A DNA stretch of 64,000 nt from Pseudomonas fluorescens. GTDB taxonomy: Bacteria > Pseudomonadota > Gammaproteobacteria > Pseudomonadales > Pseudomonadaceae. The notes under the pieces were generated by a model, which saw only the letters and a list, made by a program, of their open reading frames with translations, made no database searches and was not told the DNA's origin. Positions within the stretch are counted from its first letter, which is position 1. Every line of letters begins with the position of its first letter. The stretch spans positions 149,666-213,665 of the forward strand of contig NZ_MRST01000017.1 in NCBI RefSeq assembly GCF_001902145.1. The letters are read 5' to 3'. The translations under genes were made by a program, and so were the position numbers. Shown here in pieces: positions 7,256 to 15,820 of this stretch.

Positions 7256-9865
7256 TTAAGCTTGAATCACCGGGATGTTGGCGCTTGCTGCGATCTTGCG
7301 GAACTCGGCGATCTGGTCGAAGTTCAGGTAGCGGTAGACGTCACTGGCCATGGTGTCCAGTTTCGCCGCGTAGCCCATGTACTCTTCGACGGTCGGCAGG
7401 CGACCCAGGGTAGAGGCCACGGCCGCCAACTCAGCCGACGCCAGGTAGACGTTGGCACCATCACCCAGGCGGTTCGGGAAGTTACGGGTCGAGGTCGACA
7501 CTACGGTGGAGTTCGGCTCAACGCGTGCCTGGTTACCCATGCACAGCGAGCAGCCTGGCATTTCCATGCGTGCGCCAGCCTTGCCGTAGATGCCGTAGTA
7601 GCCTTCTTCGGTCAGTTGGTGAGCGTCCATCTTGGTCGGCGGCGACAGCCACAGACGGGTTGGCAGCTGGCCCTTGACCTGCTCCAGCAGCTTGCCGGCA
7701 GCGCGGAAGTGACCGATGTTGGTCATGCACGAACCGATGAACACTTCATCGATCTTCTCGCCAGCGACGCTGGACAACAGACGGGCGTCGTCCGGGTCGT
7801 TTGGCGCGCAGAGGATCGGCTCGTTGATTTCCGCCAGGTCGATCTCGATGATTTCGGCGTATTCGGCGTCGGCATCGGCTTCCATCAACTCCGGGTTGGC
7901 AACCCAGGCTTCCATCGCTTGGGCGCGACGTTCCAGGGTGCGTGCATCGCCGTAGCCTTCGCCGATCATCCAGCGCAGCAGGGTGATGTTGGAGTTCAGG
8001 TACTCGGTGACGGACTCTTTGGACAGCTTGATGGTGCAACCGGCAGCCGAACGTTCAGCCGAGGCATCGGACAGCTCGAAAGCCTGTTCCAGCGTCAGGT
8101 CGTTCAGGCCTTCGATTTCCAGGATGCGGCCAGAGAAGGCGTTCTTCTTGCCTTTCTTCTCTACGGTCAGCAGGCCAGCCTGGATCGCGTAGTAAGGAAT
8201 GGCATGAACCAGGTCACGCAGGGTGATGCCAGGTTTCATCTTGCCTTTGAAGCGCACCAGGATCGATTCCGGCATGTCCAGCGGCATTACGCCGGTGGCG
8301 GCAGCAAACGCGACCAGGCCAGAACCGGCCGGGAACGAGATGCCCATCGGGAAACGGGTGTGGGAGTCACCACCGGTACCGACGGTGTCCGGCAGCAGCA
8401 TGCGGTTCAGCCAGCTGTGGATGATGCCGTCGCCTGGACGCAGCGATACACCGCCACGGGTCATGATGAAGTCAGGCAGGGTGTGGTGGGTGGTCACGTC
8501 GATCGGCTTCGGGTAAGCCGCGGTGTGGCAGAAGGACTGCATCACCAGGTCGGTCGAGAAGCCCAGGCACGCCAGGTCTTTGAGTTCATCACGGGTCATT
8601 GGGCCGGTGGTGTCCTGGGACCCCACGGTGGTCATCTTCGGCTCGCAGTAAGTGCCAGGACGAACGCCTTTGCCTTCTGGCAGACCACAGGCCTTGCCGA
8701 CCATTTTCTGCGCCAGGGTGAAGCCTTTGCCGGTGTCGACAGGCGCTTCAGGCAGCTTGAACAGGTCGGTCGGGCCCAGGCCCAGTTCGGCGCGTGCCTT
8801 GTCGGTCAGGCCACGGCCGATGATCAGCGGGATACGGCCGCCAGCACGGACTTCGTCCAACAGCACCGGGGTCTTCATTTCGAAGGTGGTCAGGACTTCG
8901 TCGGTGCCGTGCTTGCAGACTTTGCCAGCATGCGGGTACAGGTCGATCACGTCGCCCATGTTCATGTTGGTGACGTCGAATTCGATTGGCAGTGCGCCAG
9001 CATCTTCCATGGTGTTGTAGAAGATCGGGGCGATCTTGCTGCCGAAGCAGAAACCGCCGGCACGCTTGTTCGGCACGTAAGGCACGTCGTCGCCGAAGAA
9101 CCACAATACCGAGTTGGTCGCCGACTTACGCGACGAACCGGTACCGACCACGTCGCCGACGTAGGCGATCGGGAAGCCTTGGCCACGCATCTCTTCGATC
9201 TGCTTCATCGGGCCGGTCTTGCCTTGCTCGTCCGGCACGATGCCTTCACGGGCCATTTTCAGCATGGCCAGGGCGTGCAGCGGGATGTCAGGACGGGACC
9301 AGGCGTCCGGCGCAGGCGACAGGTCGTCGGTGTTGGTTTCGCCGGTTACCTTGAACACGCGCAGGCTGATCTTGTCGGCCAGGGTAGGGCGGTTGCTGAA
9401 CCACTCGCCGTCAGCCCAGGACTGGATCACGCCTTTGGCGTGCTCGTTGCCGTTGCGGGCTTTTTCGGCGACGTCGTGGAACGCATCGAACATCAGCAGG
9501 GTGTGCTTGAGTTGGGCGGCCGCGACGGGCGCCAGTTCGGCGTCGTCCAGCAGCTCGACCAACGTCACGATGTTGTAGCCGCCCTGCATGGTGCCGAGCA
9601 GTTCAACAGCGCGTTTCTTGTCGATCAGGGGGGAAGTGGCTTCGCCCTTGGCCAGGGCAGACAGGAAACCGGCCTTGACGTAAGCGGCTTCGTCAACGCC
9701 TGGTGGAATGCGGTTGGTGATCAGGTCAACGAGGAATTCTTCTTCGCCAGCCGGAGGATTTTTCAGCAGCTCGACCAGGCCTGCGGTTTGTTCGGCGTTA
9801 AGCGGCTGGGGAACGATACCCAGTGCTGCACGCTCTTCGATATGTTTGCGGTAGGCTTCAAGCAC
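7256..9865 (-). CDS. acnB: Bifunctional aconitate hydratase 2 / 2-methylisocitrate dehydratase
   Basis: 869 residues, the usual AcnB length, from GTG 9865 ([12 protein letters not shown]) with GAGGGTAAT upstream; the in-frame extension to 9892 is not conserved in the family. AcnB has an N-terminal HEAT-like domain, a swivelling domain ([11 protein letters not shown]) and the catalytic core. The 4Fe-4S ligands are visible as Cys in [10 protein letters not shown] and the CxxC in [10 protein letters not shown]. It isomerises citrate to isocitrate in the TCA cycle and hydrates 2-methylaconitate in the methylcitrate cycle. As apo-protein AcnB can bind mRNA in E. coli. It has a 395-base, highly foldable upstream region (see 9977-10112) and its own terminator. 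Order acnB / DUF1289 / Usp is shared with P. aeruginosa. Confidence 0.97.
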   Translation of the reverse strand: MLEAYRKHIEERAALGIVPQPLNAEQTAGLVELLKNPPAGEEEFLVDLITNRIPPGVDEAAYVKAGFLSALAKGEATSPLIDKKRAVELLGTMQGGYNIVTLVELLDDAELAPVAAAQLKHTLLMFDAFHDVAEKARNGNEHAKGVIQSWADGEWFSNRPTLADKISLRVFKVTGETNTDDLSPAPDAWSRPDIPLHALAMLKMAREGIVPDEQGKTGPMKQIEEMRGQGFPIAYVGDVVGTGSSRKSATNSVLWFFGDDVPYVPNKRAGGFCFGSKIAPIFYNTMEDAGALPIEFDVTNMNMGDVIDLYPHAGKVCKHGTDEVLTTFEMKTPVLLDEVRAGGRIPLIIGRGLTDKARAELGLGPTDLFKLPEAPVDTGKGFTLAQKMVGKACGLPEGKGVRPGTYCEPKMTTVGSQDTTGPMTRDELKDLACLGFSTDLVMQSFCHTAAYPKPIDVTTHHTLPDFIMTRGGVSLRPGDGIIHSWLNRMLLPDTVGTGGDSHTRFPMGISFPAGSGLVAFAAATGVMPLDMPESILVRFKGKMKPGITLRDLVHAIPYYAIQAGLLTVEKKGKKNAFSGRILEIEGLNDLTLEQAFELSDASAERSAAGCTIKLSKESVTEYLNSNITLLRWMIGEGYGDARTLERRAQAMEAWVANPELMEADADAEYAEIIEIDLAEINEPILCAPNDPDDARLLSSVAGEKIDEVFIGSCMTNIGHFRAAGKLLEQVKGQLPTRLWLSPPTKMDAHQLTEEGYYGIYGKAGARMEMPGCSLCMGNQARVEPNSTVVSTSTRNFPNRLGDGANVYLASAELAAVASTLGRLPTVEEYMGYAAKLDTMASDVYRYLNFDQIAEFRKIAASANIPVIQA

Positions 9866-10260
9866 AGTTATTACCCTCATCAGTGGTCCCACGGGACGCT
9901 CATCCAGAAATGAACGGCACGCATGCGCTCGGGGGCTTTTTGGGCCGCAAAGCCAGCGCTGCCGGCATTCCTTACAGAAGCTGCTTTCAAAGTTTTACGC
10001 CTGCAGAACGGAGCTGATGAGGGTTGGCGCGGGCTCTGACCTACCGGGTCGAACCTGCGCCAACACCGTTCTGAAGGAACGACTGTGCTCGTGACGCTTT
10101 GAAAACAGCTTCCAGCGGATTATTGGCGCCTTACAAGGCCGGGTGATTCTACGGCAAAAAAAATCTAAAGGTAAGTTGCCTGCTCAAGTTTGCTGGGTGA
10201 TCAACCTTAGACAAAGGGCTAACATGGCGCACTGTTTCGCTGATCTGCGTGTTGCCGCCC
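9866..10260. other. acnB / DUF1289 divergent intergenic region
   Basis: This 395-base gap holds the nested stem-loop structure at 9977-10112 and, by position, the promoters of acnB and of the DUF1289 gene. I see no further gene in it. Confidence 0.6.
9977..10112 (-). promoter_or_regulatory. Candidate structured 5' leader of acnB (nested stem-loops)
   Basis: Three nested inverted repeats share one axis. The outer stem pairs 9977-9992 with 10097-10112 (16 bp), a middle stem pairs CAGAACGG 10004-10011 with CCGTTCTG 10066-10073, and an inner stem pairs GTTGGCGC 10023-10030 with GCGCCAAC 10057-10064. A tip hairpin GACC/GGTC sits at 10038-10050. On the minus (acnB sense) strand the single outer-stem difference becomes a G-U pair, but on the plus strand it is an A-C mismatch. 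This favours an RNA made in the acnB direction. It lies 112-247 bases upstream of the GTG start. The role could be a leader RNA, attenuator or processed small RNA. Confidence 0.55.
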
Positions 10261-10731
10261 ATGCCCAACCAAACCATCAAGACCCCCTGCGTCGGCCTGT
10301 GTTCCACGGTCTACGGCGATCTCGTGTGCCGTGGATGCAAGCGCTTCCACCATGAAGTGATCCAGTGGAACGGCTATAACGAAGAAGAAAAACGCGCGGT
10401 CTGGCTCAGGCTTGAGCAGCTGTTGGTGCAGGTCATGGCCGGTAAAGTGGAGGTTTTCGACCCCAAGACCCTGCGCGGGCAGTTGGAGCAACGCAAGATT
10501 CGCTTTGTGCCACACCAGTCCGAGTATTGCTGGGCCTACCAGTTGATCGCCCGTGGAGCCCGGGTGATCAATAACCTGGAGGCCTATGGCATGGTGCTGT
10601 TGCCGGAGTTTCGCGACTGGGCGCTGCCTGAACTGCGCGATGCCATTGATCGCGAGTTCTTTATCTTGTCCGAGGCGCATTACCAGCGCTATATCGCGCC
10701 GGGCTTCTTGAAAGATGCGCTGGGTAACTGA
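10261..10731 (+). CDS. DUF1289 domain-containing protein
   Basis: 156 residues from ATG 10261 (MPNQTIKTPCVG). The N-terminal 50 residues are the DUF1289 module with four cysteines in CVGLCSTVYGDLVCRGCKR, a likely small metal-binding site, followed by FHHEVIQWNGY. The remaining 100 residues are a helical region typical of the longer Pseudomonas members. No biochemical function is established for the family. Single gene, divergent from acnB and followed by a REP pair that separates it from the convergent Usp gene; the same neighbour order occurs in P. aeruginosa. Confidence 0.85.
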   Translation: MPNQTIKTPCVGLCSTVYGDLVCRGCKRFHHEVIQWNGYNEEEKRAVWLRLEQLLVQVMAGKVEVFDPKTLRGQLEQRKIRFVPHQSEYCWAYQLIARGARVINNLEAYGMVLLPEFRDWALPELRDAIDREFFILSEAHYQRYIAPGFLKDALGN

Positions 10732-10744
10732 CTGGCGAGGTCAA

Positions 10745-10844
10745 TGTAGGAGCGAGCTTGCTCGCGAAAAACTTGAAGGCGCCGCGTTTATTCAGGAAGC
10801 GCGCGTTATCGTTGACGTTTTTCGCGAGCAAGCTCGCTCCTACA
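10745..10844. repeat. REP pair (type A REPIN)
   Basis: Inverted REP arms of the GTAGGAGCGAGCTTGCTCGC family between two convergent genes, where it can also form a long hairpin in either transcript. Confidence 0.9.
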
Positions 10845-10852
10845 TTTGATCT

Positions 10853-11722
10853 TCAGTGTCTGGGCTTGGTCGCCAGCTCTTGCAGATGATCCATCAGCGT
10901 TTGCGGCTTGAGCACCAGCACATCGCCTTGCACCGCATCCAGCACCACTTCTGCGGTGTTGCCGATCAACGCCCCGGAAATCCCCGTGCGCGCCACCGTG
11001 CCGATAATGGTCACCGCCGCCTGCAATCGATGGGCAATATGTGGGATCAGCACATCGGCCGGGCCTTCCTCGATATGCAGGTGCCTGTCGTCCACGTCGA
11101 ACTCGGCCTGGAAGGCCTTGCATTGCTCGCGGTAGCGCGCCTCGATGGTTTCCTTGAGCTGAAAGGTCGGGTCTGCCGCCGACAGCATGGGCGAGGGGTG
11201 AGCGCTGATCACATGCAACTGCGCTTTGGCGAGGCTGGCGATATCAAAGCCATGGTCGATGATCGAATTGTGCAGCGAGCGGTGTTCGCCGTCGGCGTTG
11301 CCCACGTCGATGGCCGCCAGGATCACGCCGCCCGCCCAGGGGGTGGCGGTCTTGACCAGTAACACCGGCGTTGGGCAATAGCGCAGTAACTTCCAGTCTG
11401 CCGGGGTCAGCAGGGCTTTTTTCAGAGGGTTGTCGGGGAAGTGCTGTTTGATCACCAGGCCACAGCCTTCGGCTTGCTGCACATCGATGATGGTTTCATG
11501 CAGACTGTCGTTCCAGGCCTGCTCTGTGGTGACGCTGTAGCCGTCTTCTTTCAAGCCTTCCTTGAGCAGGCTCAGCAGCGCCGAATGCTCGTGCTTCTTG
11601 TCACAGACCAGCAGGTGCAGGTGCGCGTCGGTCACTTTGGCAATCAGCTTGGCACGCTTGAGGGCCAGGCTTTCCGAATGCTCGGGCTCGATGACCACCA
11701 GGATGCTGCGGATGGCTTGCAT
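10853..11722 (-). CDS. Tandem universal stress protein
   Basis: 289 residues, two Usp domains in tandem (about 1-140 and 150-289), the UspE-like arrangement. The first begins MQAIRSILVVIEP; the second ends with IIGTVARTGISGALIGNTAEVVLD, close to the ATP-binding G-2x-G-9x-G(S/T) signature, then GDVLVLKP. Tandem Usp proteins of Pseudomonas support anaerobic survival. In agreement, a perfect TTGAT-N4-ATCAA Anr/Dnr site lies 63 bases upstream with a well placed -10 (see 11757-11799). I start at ATG 11722, which has a GGAGATCCC-type ribosome site; the longer frame runs into the miaE side. It is divergent from miaE. Confidence 0.92.
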   Translation of the reverse strand: MQAIRSILVVIEPEHSESLALKRAKLIAKVTDAHLHLLVCDKKHEHSALLSLLKEGLKEDGYSVTTEQAWNDSLHETIIDVQQAEGCGLVIKQHFPDNPLKKALLTPADWKLLRYCPTPVLLVKTATPWAGGVILAAIDVGNADGEHRSLHNSIIDHGFDIASLAKAQLHVISAHPSPMLSAADPTFQLKETIEARYREQCKAFQAEFDVDDRHLHIEEGPADVLIPHIAHRLQAAVTIIGTVARTGISGALIGNTAEVVLDAVQGDVLVLKPQTLMDHLQELATKPRH

Positions 11723-11756
11723 GGTCGGGATCTCCTGAAAGGGTGGGCGTTGGTTA

Positions 11757-11799
11757 ACTATAGTTGCTCGCCGGCAGCCGTCATGTTGATACACATCAA
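11757..11799 (-). promoter_or_regulatory. Anr/Dnr-dependent promoter of the Usp gene
   Basis: TTGAT ACAC ATCAA at 11786-11799 is a perfect FNR-family operator. On the minus strand a TATAGT -10 occupies 11762-11757, predicting a transcript start near 11750. That places the operator centre about 42 bases upstream, the spacing of a class II FNR/Anr-activated promoter. Confidence 0.75.
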
Positions 11800-11830
11800 G
11801 GCCGGTGGCTGGTGGTCTGCGGCGGGGTCG

Positions 11831-11836
11831 GTATAA
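11831..11836 (+). promoter_or_regulatory. Likely -10 box of miaE
   Basis: A perfect TATAAT lies 36 bases before the miaE ATG; no clear -35 is seen at 16-18 bases, so the promoter may rely on an activator or be weak. The Anr site of the Usp gene is just upstream. Confidence 0.45.
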
Positions 11837-11872
11837 TCGGCGCCCTTTTGTGATCCTTTGCCCGTGAGCCCG

Positions 11873-12475
11873 ATGAACCTGCCCGAAATCCATGAATTCC
11901 TCGGCTGCCGCACCCCCGATGCCTGGGTCCAGGCCGCGTTGGCCGATCAGGAAACCCTGCTGATCGACCACAAGAACTGCGAATTCAAAGCCGCCAGCAC
12001 TGCCTTGAGCCTGATGGCCAAGTACTACGGCCACGTAGACCTGATCAACATGATGTCGCGCCTGGCCCGCGAAGAGTTGGTGCATCACGAGCAAGTCATG
12101 CGCCTGATGAAAAAGCGCAAGGTCGAACTGCGTCAACTGCACGCTGGCCGTTATGCCTCGGGTTTGCGCAAGGTGGTGCGCAGCCATGAGCCGGTCAAGC
12201 TGGTGGACACTCTGGTGGTGGGCGCCTTTATCGAAGCGCGCAGTTGCGAGCGTTTCGAAGCGCTGGTGCCGCATTTGGACGAAGAACTCGGCAAGTTCTA
12301 TTTCGGCTTGCTCAAAAGCGAGGCGCGGCACTTCCAGGGTTACTTGAAGCTGGCTTACCAGTATGGCGATGCCAAGGACATCGCCCAGGTGATCGAGCGG
12401 GTGCGGGCCACCGAGCAGGACCTGATCGAATCACCCGACGTCGAGTTCCGCTTTCACAGTGGCGTGCCAGCCTGA
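11873..12475 (+). CDS. miaE: tRNA-(ms2io6A37) hydroxylase
   Basis: 200 residues, ferritin-like di-iron monooxygenase. Metal ligands are visible in EFKAAS (first Glu), REELVHHEQV (Glu-x2-His), GAFIEARSCERF and KSEARHFQGY. MiaE hydroxylates the isopentenyl group of ms2i6A at position 37 of tRNAs reading codons that start with U, an oxygen-dependent modification. I start at ATG 11873; GTG 11864 is also in frame but gives a less typical N-terminus. The last 45 bases overlap, tail to tail, the end of the convergent MFS gene. Confidence 0.93.
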   Translation: MNLPEIHEFLGCRTPDAWVQAALADQETLLIDHKNCEFKAASTALSLMAKYYGHVDLINMMSRLAREELVHHEQVMRLMKKRKVELRQLHAGRYASGLRKVVRSHEPVKLVDTLVVGAFIEARSCERFEALVPHLDEELGKFYFGLLKSEARHFQGYLKLAYQYGDAKDIAQVIERVRATEQDLIESPDVEFRFHSGVPA

Positions 12476-13630
12476 GGCCACGGCCACACCGATCAAGGCG
12501 GTGATCCCCGCCAGCAGCAGGATCACCGTTGGCGTGCCCAAGGGCGCTGCCAGCCCCGCAATCATCAAGCCCGCCAAGGGCTGGGCGAGGTTGTTGAGCA
12601 AAGTCATCACGCCAACCGTCTTGCCGAAGTCCTGCATTGGTATCACCCGTTGGCGGGTGCTGCGCAGGTACACGTTGAACATCTTGTCGAAACCGGTCAC
12701 CAGCAGGAAACCCACCGCGTAGGCCCACATGCCGGGGCTGAGCGCTGTAATCAGCGCGCCGACGGTGATCATCGAGTACGACAACCCGCCCAGTACCTTC
12801 AGCTTCAGTGATGAACGCGCCAGGTAGAACAGAATAGCGATTGTCACCAGCGCCCCGGCGGCTTGCAGCAGGGCATAGGCGTCTTTGCCCGCTGCGTAGT
12901 GGCCGGTGACCATGGCGGCCGAGGTGGCCAGCGTCACGCCGACTATCAGGTTCACGCCGACCGCCAGGACGATGATGCGCTTCAACTCCACCCGGCTGAA
13001 GATATGGCCGAAGGCGGTGCGCAATGGTTGCAGCCAGATACCCGGGTGCTGTTGGTGTATTTCCAGGTTCACCGTGGTGTTGCGCTGCCAGATCAGCATT
13101 GCCAGGTCCGCCAGCACAAACAGGGCGGCGACCCCCAGCACCACCCAAGGCCATGCCCAGACTTCCAGCGCCAGCGCCGCTATCAGCGGCCCGAGCACCA
13201 GCCCGCTCTGGTCGGCGATCTGCGAATAGGACAGGGTCTTGGCGTAGGTGTACTGCTGGAAAATATGTGGCATCACCACTTCCCGCGCCATGATGCCCTG
13301 GGTAGTCAACACGCCGCACAACGCGGACAGCATCACCAGCCAATGAGTACCGTCGAACAACCCATACAGCACCATCGCCACCACGCAGGCCAAGGCCCGA
13401 TACACCTGGCTGATATGCAGGATGCGCACCGGTGAAAACCTGTCGCACAGTGCCCCGCACACCGGAAACGCCAGGTAGCGCGGCAGTGACTCGACAAAAA
13501 ACGCCAACCCCGCCCACGCCACGCTTTGAGTGGTCTGGAATACGATCAGTGGCACGATAAACAGCAAAACCTGGTCGGCCAGCCGTGAAAGGAACAGCGA
13601 AATGAAGAACGCCAGGTAATCCTTGCGCAT
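12431..13630 (-). CDS. MFS transporter, EntS/MFS_3-like exporter
   Basis: 399 residues, 12 predicted membrane helices. The N-terminal half shows FISLFLSRLADQVLLFIVPL and the A-motif-like GALCDRFSPVRILHIS after helix 2. The overall pattern fits the MFS_3 group of drug and siderophore exporters; no substrate can be given. ATG 13630 has AGGGAGTTCT upstream, preferred over the start at 13645. The 3' end overlaps miaE by 45 bases (convergent). It is divergent from parR across 157 bases that carry phased TTAAAA repeats, so a shared regulator is possible. Confidence 0.82.
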   Translation of the reverse strand: MRKDYLAFFISLFLSRLADQVLLFIVPLIVFQTTQSVAWAGLAFFVESLPRYLAFPVCGALCDRFSPVRILHISQVYRALACVVAMVLYGLFDGTHWLVMLSALCGVLTTQGIMAREVVMPHIFQQYTYAKTLSYSQIADQSGLVLGPLIAALALEVWAWPWVVLGVAALFVLADLAMLIWQRNTTVNLEIHQQHPGIWLQPLRTAFGHIFSRVELKRIIVLAVGVNLIVGVTLATSAAMVTGHYAAGKDAYALLQAAGALVTIAILFYLARSSLKLKVLGGLSYSMITVGALITALSPGMWAYAVGFLLVTGFDKMFNVYLRSTRQRVIPMQDFGKTVGVMTLLNNLAQPLAGLMIAGLAAPLGTPTVILLLAGITALIGVAVASGWHATVKAELDVG

Positions 13631-13649
13631 AGAACTCCCTGTCAATGGC

Positions 13650-13688
13650 GTTAAAAAGTGCAGGCTATTTGTTAAAAACTCTTAAAAG
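13650..13688. promoter_or_regulatory. Phased TTAAAA direct repeats upstream of parR and the MFS gene
   Basis: GTTAAAAA occurs at 13650-13657 and 13671-13678, and CTTAAAAG at 13681-13688. The TTAAAA cores are 21 and 10 bases apart, on one face of the helix, as expected for an OmpR-type regulator binding direct repeats. ParR itself is the natural candidate; this is inference. A TATAAT at 13745-13750 precedes parR. Confidence 0.35.
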
Positions 13689-13787
13689 CATGAAGCTTCT
13701 TCGCTGGGGACTGGTCAGCCACATCTGTCGGCCAGCTTGCCACCTATAATGGCCCTATTTCAATCCGCGCATCCACACTGAGAACTT

Positions 13788-14495
13788 ATGGAAAACCTGG
13801 GTCTGGGCAAGGTCCTGCTCGTTGAGGACGATGAAAAGCTGGCAGGGCTGATCTCGCATTTCCTGTCGCAACATGGTTTCGAGGTGCGGGTGGTGTACCG
13901 GGGTGATGAAGCCCTGGCGGCGTTTCTGGATTTCAAGCCGAAGATCGTCGTGCTCGATCTGATGTTGCCGGGCCAGAGCGGGCTGCATGTCTGCCGCGAG
14001 ATTCGCAACGTGTCGGACACGCCCATCGTGATCCTCACCGCCAAGGAAGATGACTTGGACCATATTCTTGGCCTTGAGTCCGGTGCTGACGACTACGTGA
14101 TCAAACCGATCAAACCGCCGGTGTTGCTGGCGCGCCTGCGTGCGCTGCAGCGCCGTCAAGTGCCCGAGCCCACCGTGCGCGGCGCCCTGGAATTTGGCCG
14201 CTTGTCGATTGATCGCAGTTGCCGGGTGGTCCGCCTGGGCGGCGAGGCCATTGACCTCACCACCATGGAGTTCGAGTTGCTGTGGTTGCTGGCCAGCAGC
14301 GCGGGCAAGATTCTCTCCCGCGACGACATTCTAAACCGCATGCGCGGCATTGCCTTTGATGGGCTGAACCGCAGCGTAGACGTGTACATCAGCAAACTGC
14401 GCGGCAAGCTCAATGACAACCCCCGCGAGCCGGTGTGCATCAAGACCATCTGGGGCAAAGGCTACCTGTTCAATCCGTTCGCGTGGGAGGTCTAG
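13788..14495 (+). CDS. parR: OmpR-family response regulator, ParR-like
   Basis: 235 residues, equal to P. aeruginosa ParR as I recall it. Receiver domain 1-120 with acidic pocket VEDDE, phospho-acceptor Asp in VLDLMLPGQSG, Thr in ILTAKED and Lys in IKPIKPP. The C-terminal winged helix (about 135-235) shows DLTTMEFELLWLLAS and SVDVYISKLRGKL. The stop abuts the kinase ATG with no gap. ParRS in P. aeruginosa responds to cationic peptides and controls the LPS-modification operon, mexXY and the neighbouring serine-hydrolase-like gene; the same neighbour is present at 15821. Orthology is inferred from size and context; an RstA-type name would also fit. Confidence 0.8.
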   Translation: MENLGLGKVLLVEDDEKLAGLISHFLSQHGFEVRVVYRGDEALAAFLDFKPKIVVLDLMLPGQSGLHVCREIRNVSDTPIVILTAKEDDLDHILGLESGADDYVIKPIKPPVLLARLRALQRRQVPEPTVRGALEFGRLSIDRSCRVVRLGGEAIDLTTMEFELLWLLASSAGKILSRDDILNRMRGIAFDGLNRSVDVYISKLRGKLNDNPREPVCIKTIWGKGYLFNPFAWEV

Positions 14496-15773
14496 ATGCT
14501 GCGCTTGTATCTGCGCCTGTATCTGATCCTCGCGCTCGGTCTGGCCGGGGCGATCTGGTTGGTCAACTACGGCCTGGACGCCTACATGCCCGAGTCCAAC
14601 GAAACCTATAACCGTGAAGCCCTGCGCGGCCCGGCCTGGGCGCTGGTGGAGCAACTGCGCCCCGTGCAGGCAGAGGCGCGCCAGGCACGCCTGGACGAAC
14701 TGCAACCGCATTACGGCTTGCGGCTCAAACTGGTACAGCGCGACACCCAGGATTTGAGCGAACGGGAACAGAAACTCCTGGCGGCTGACCAGGTGGTGGT
14801 GCGCGAAGATTTCATGAAGTTTCTGGCGCCTATCGACGACGGTCCGCAACTGCTCGAAATCAAATTGCCGGAAGAACCCAAGTGGTTGTACCTCTGGGCT
14901 TATGGTTTCCTGGGCGGGAGCCTGGCCATCGTCCTGTATTTCTGGGTGCGTCCACACTGGCGCGACCTGGAGCACATCCGCCTGGCGGCGCAACGTTTCG
15001 GTGACAATGACCTGGGCTCGCGCATCTTGCTGCCGAGTCGCTCCACCGTGCGTTCATTGGCCGGGCACTTCAACCAGATGGCCGAACGTATCGAAGGTTT
15101 GATCGCCAACCAGCGCGAACTCACCAACGCGGTCTCCCACGAATTGCGCACGCCGATTGCGCGGCTGTCATTCGAGCTGGACCAGCTCAGGCAACAGAGC
15201 GACCCACGGCAAAGCCGAGCGTTGATCAACGACATGTACGCCGACCTCGGTGAGCTGGAGGAAATGGTTTCCGAGCTGTTGACCTATGCCAGCCTTGAGC
15301 CGGGCGCTACCCAGGTCACCCGCGAGCGTATCGAGGCCCACAGTTGGCTCGACAGCGTGATCGGCAGTGTGGCCCTGGAGGCCGAGGCGGAAGGGGTACA
15401 GTTGTCGTTGCGCACCTGCGAGGTGGACGTTATCCATATCGAGCCACGCTTTATGGCGCGAGCCGTGATCAACCTGCTGCGCAACGCGATTCGTTATGCC
15501 GACCGCCGCGTGGAAGTGTCGCTGGTCAAGTTTGGCAGCGGTTACGAAGTGCGGGTCAACGACGATGGCCCGGGGGTACCGCTGGAGGGTCGCACGAAGA
15601 TATTCGAACCCTTTCTGCGCCTTGACGCCAGCCGCGACCGCCGCACAGGCGGGTTTGGCCTGGGCCTGGCGCTGGTCAAGCGTGTCAGCCAGTGGCATGG
15701 CGGGCAGGTGGAAGTGCAGGATTCGGAGTGGGGCGGGGCGTCGTTTCGAATGACGTGGGCATATGCCGAGTAA
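14496..15773 (+). CDS. parS: Sensor histidine kinase, ParS-like
   Basis: 425 residues, inner membrane. Helix 1 at about 4-24, a periplasmic domain of about 100 residues rich in charged residues, helix 2 near 130-150 (LWAYGFLGGSLAIVLYFWV), HAMP linker, then the dimerisation helix with phospho-acceptor His in NAVSHELRTPIARL. The ATPase domain has the N-box NLLRNAIRYA, G1 VNDDGPGVP and G2 GGFGLGLALVKR. It begins immediately after the parR stop codon, so the pair is an operon. The sensed signal cannot be read from sequence; ParS senses polymyxins and indolicidin in P. aeruginosa. Confidence 0.8.
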   Translation: MLRLYLRLYLILALGLAGAIWLVNYGLDAYMPESNETYNREALRGPAWALVEQLRPVQAEARQARLDELQPHYGLRLKLVQRDTQDLSEREQKLLAADQVVVREDFMKFLAPIDDGPQLLEIKLPEEPKWLYLWAYGFLGGSLAIVLYFWVRPHWRDLEHIRLAAQRFGDNDLGSRILLPSRSTVRSLAGHFNQMAERIEGLIANQRELTNAVSHELRTPIARLSFELDQLRQQSDPRQSRALINDMYADLGELEEMVSELLTYASLEPGATQVTRERIEAHSWLDSVIGSVALEAEAEGVQLSLRTCEVDVIHIEPRFMARAVINLLRNAIRYADRRVEVSLVKFGSGYEVRVNDDGPGVPLEGRTKIFEPFLRLDASRDRRTGGFGLGLALVKRVSQWHGGQVEVQDSEWGGASFRMTWAYAE

Positions 15774-15820
15774 GGGCGCTTGCGCCAATCCCATCCTGTA
15801 GCAGCAGGGTGTTTTCCTGG

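Noticed and set aside
7262..9913. 883-residue ORF on the plus strand opposite acnB
   Set aside because: It is an antisense shadow of the very GC-rich acnB gene; composition is Gln/Arg/Gly-rich and shows no domain.
11723..12331. N-terminal extension of the Usp frame antisense to miaE
   Set aside because: The conserved Usp begins at the ATG at 11722, and the extension would run through its own promoter and miaE.
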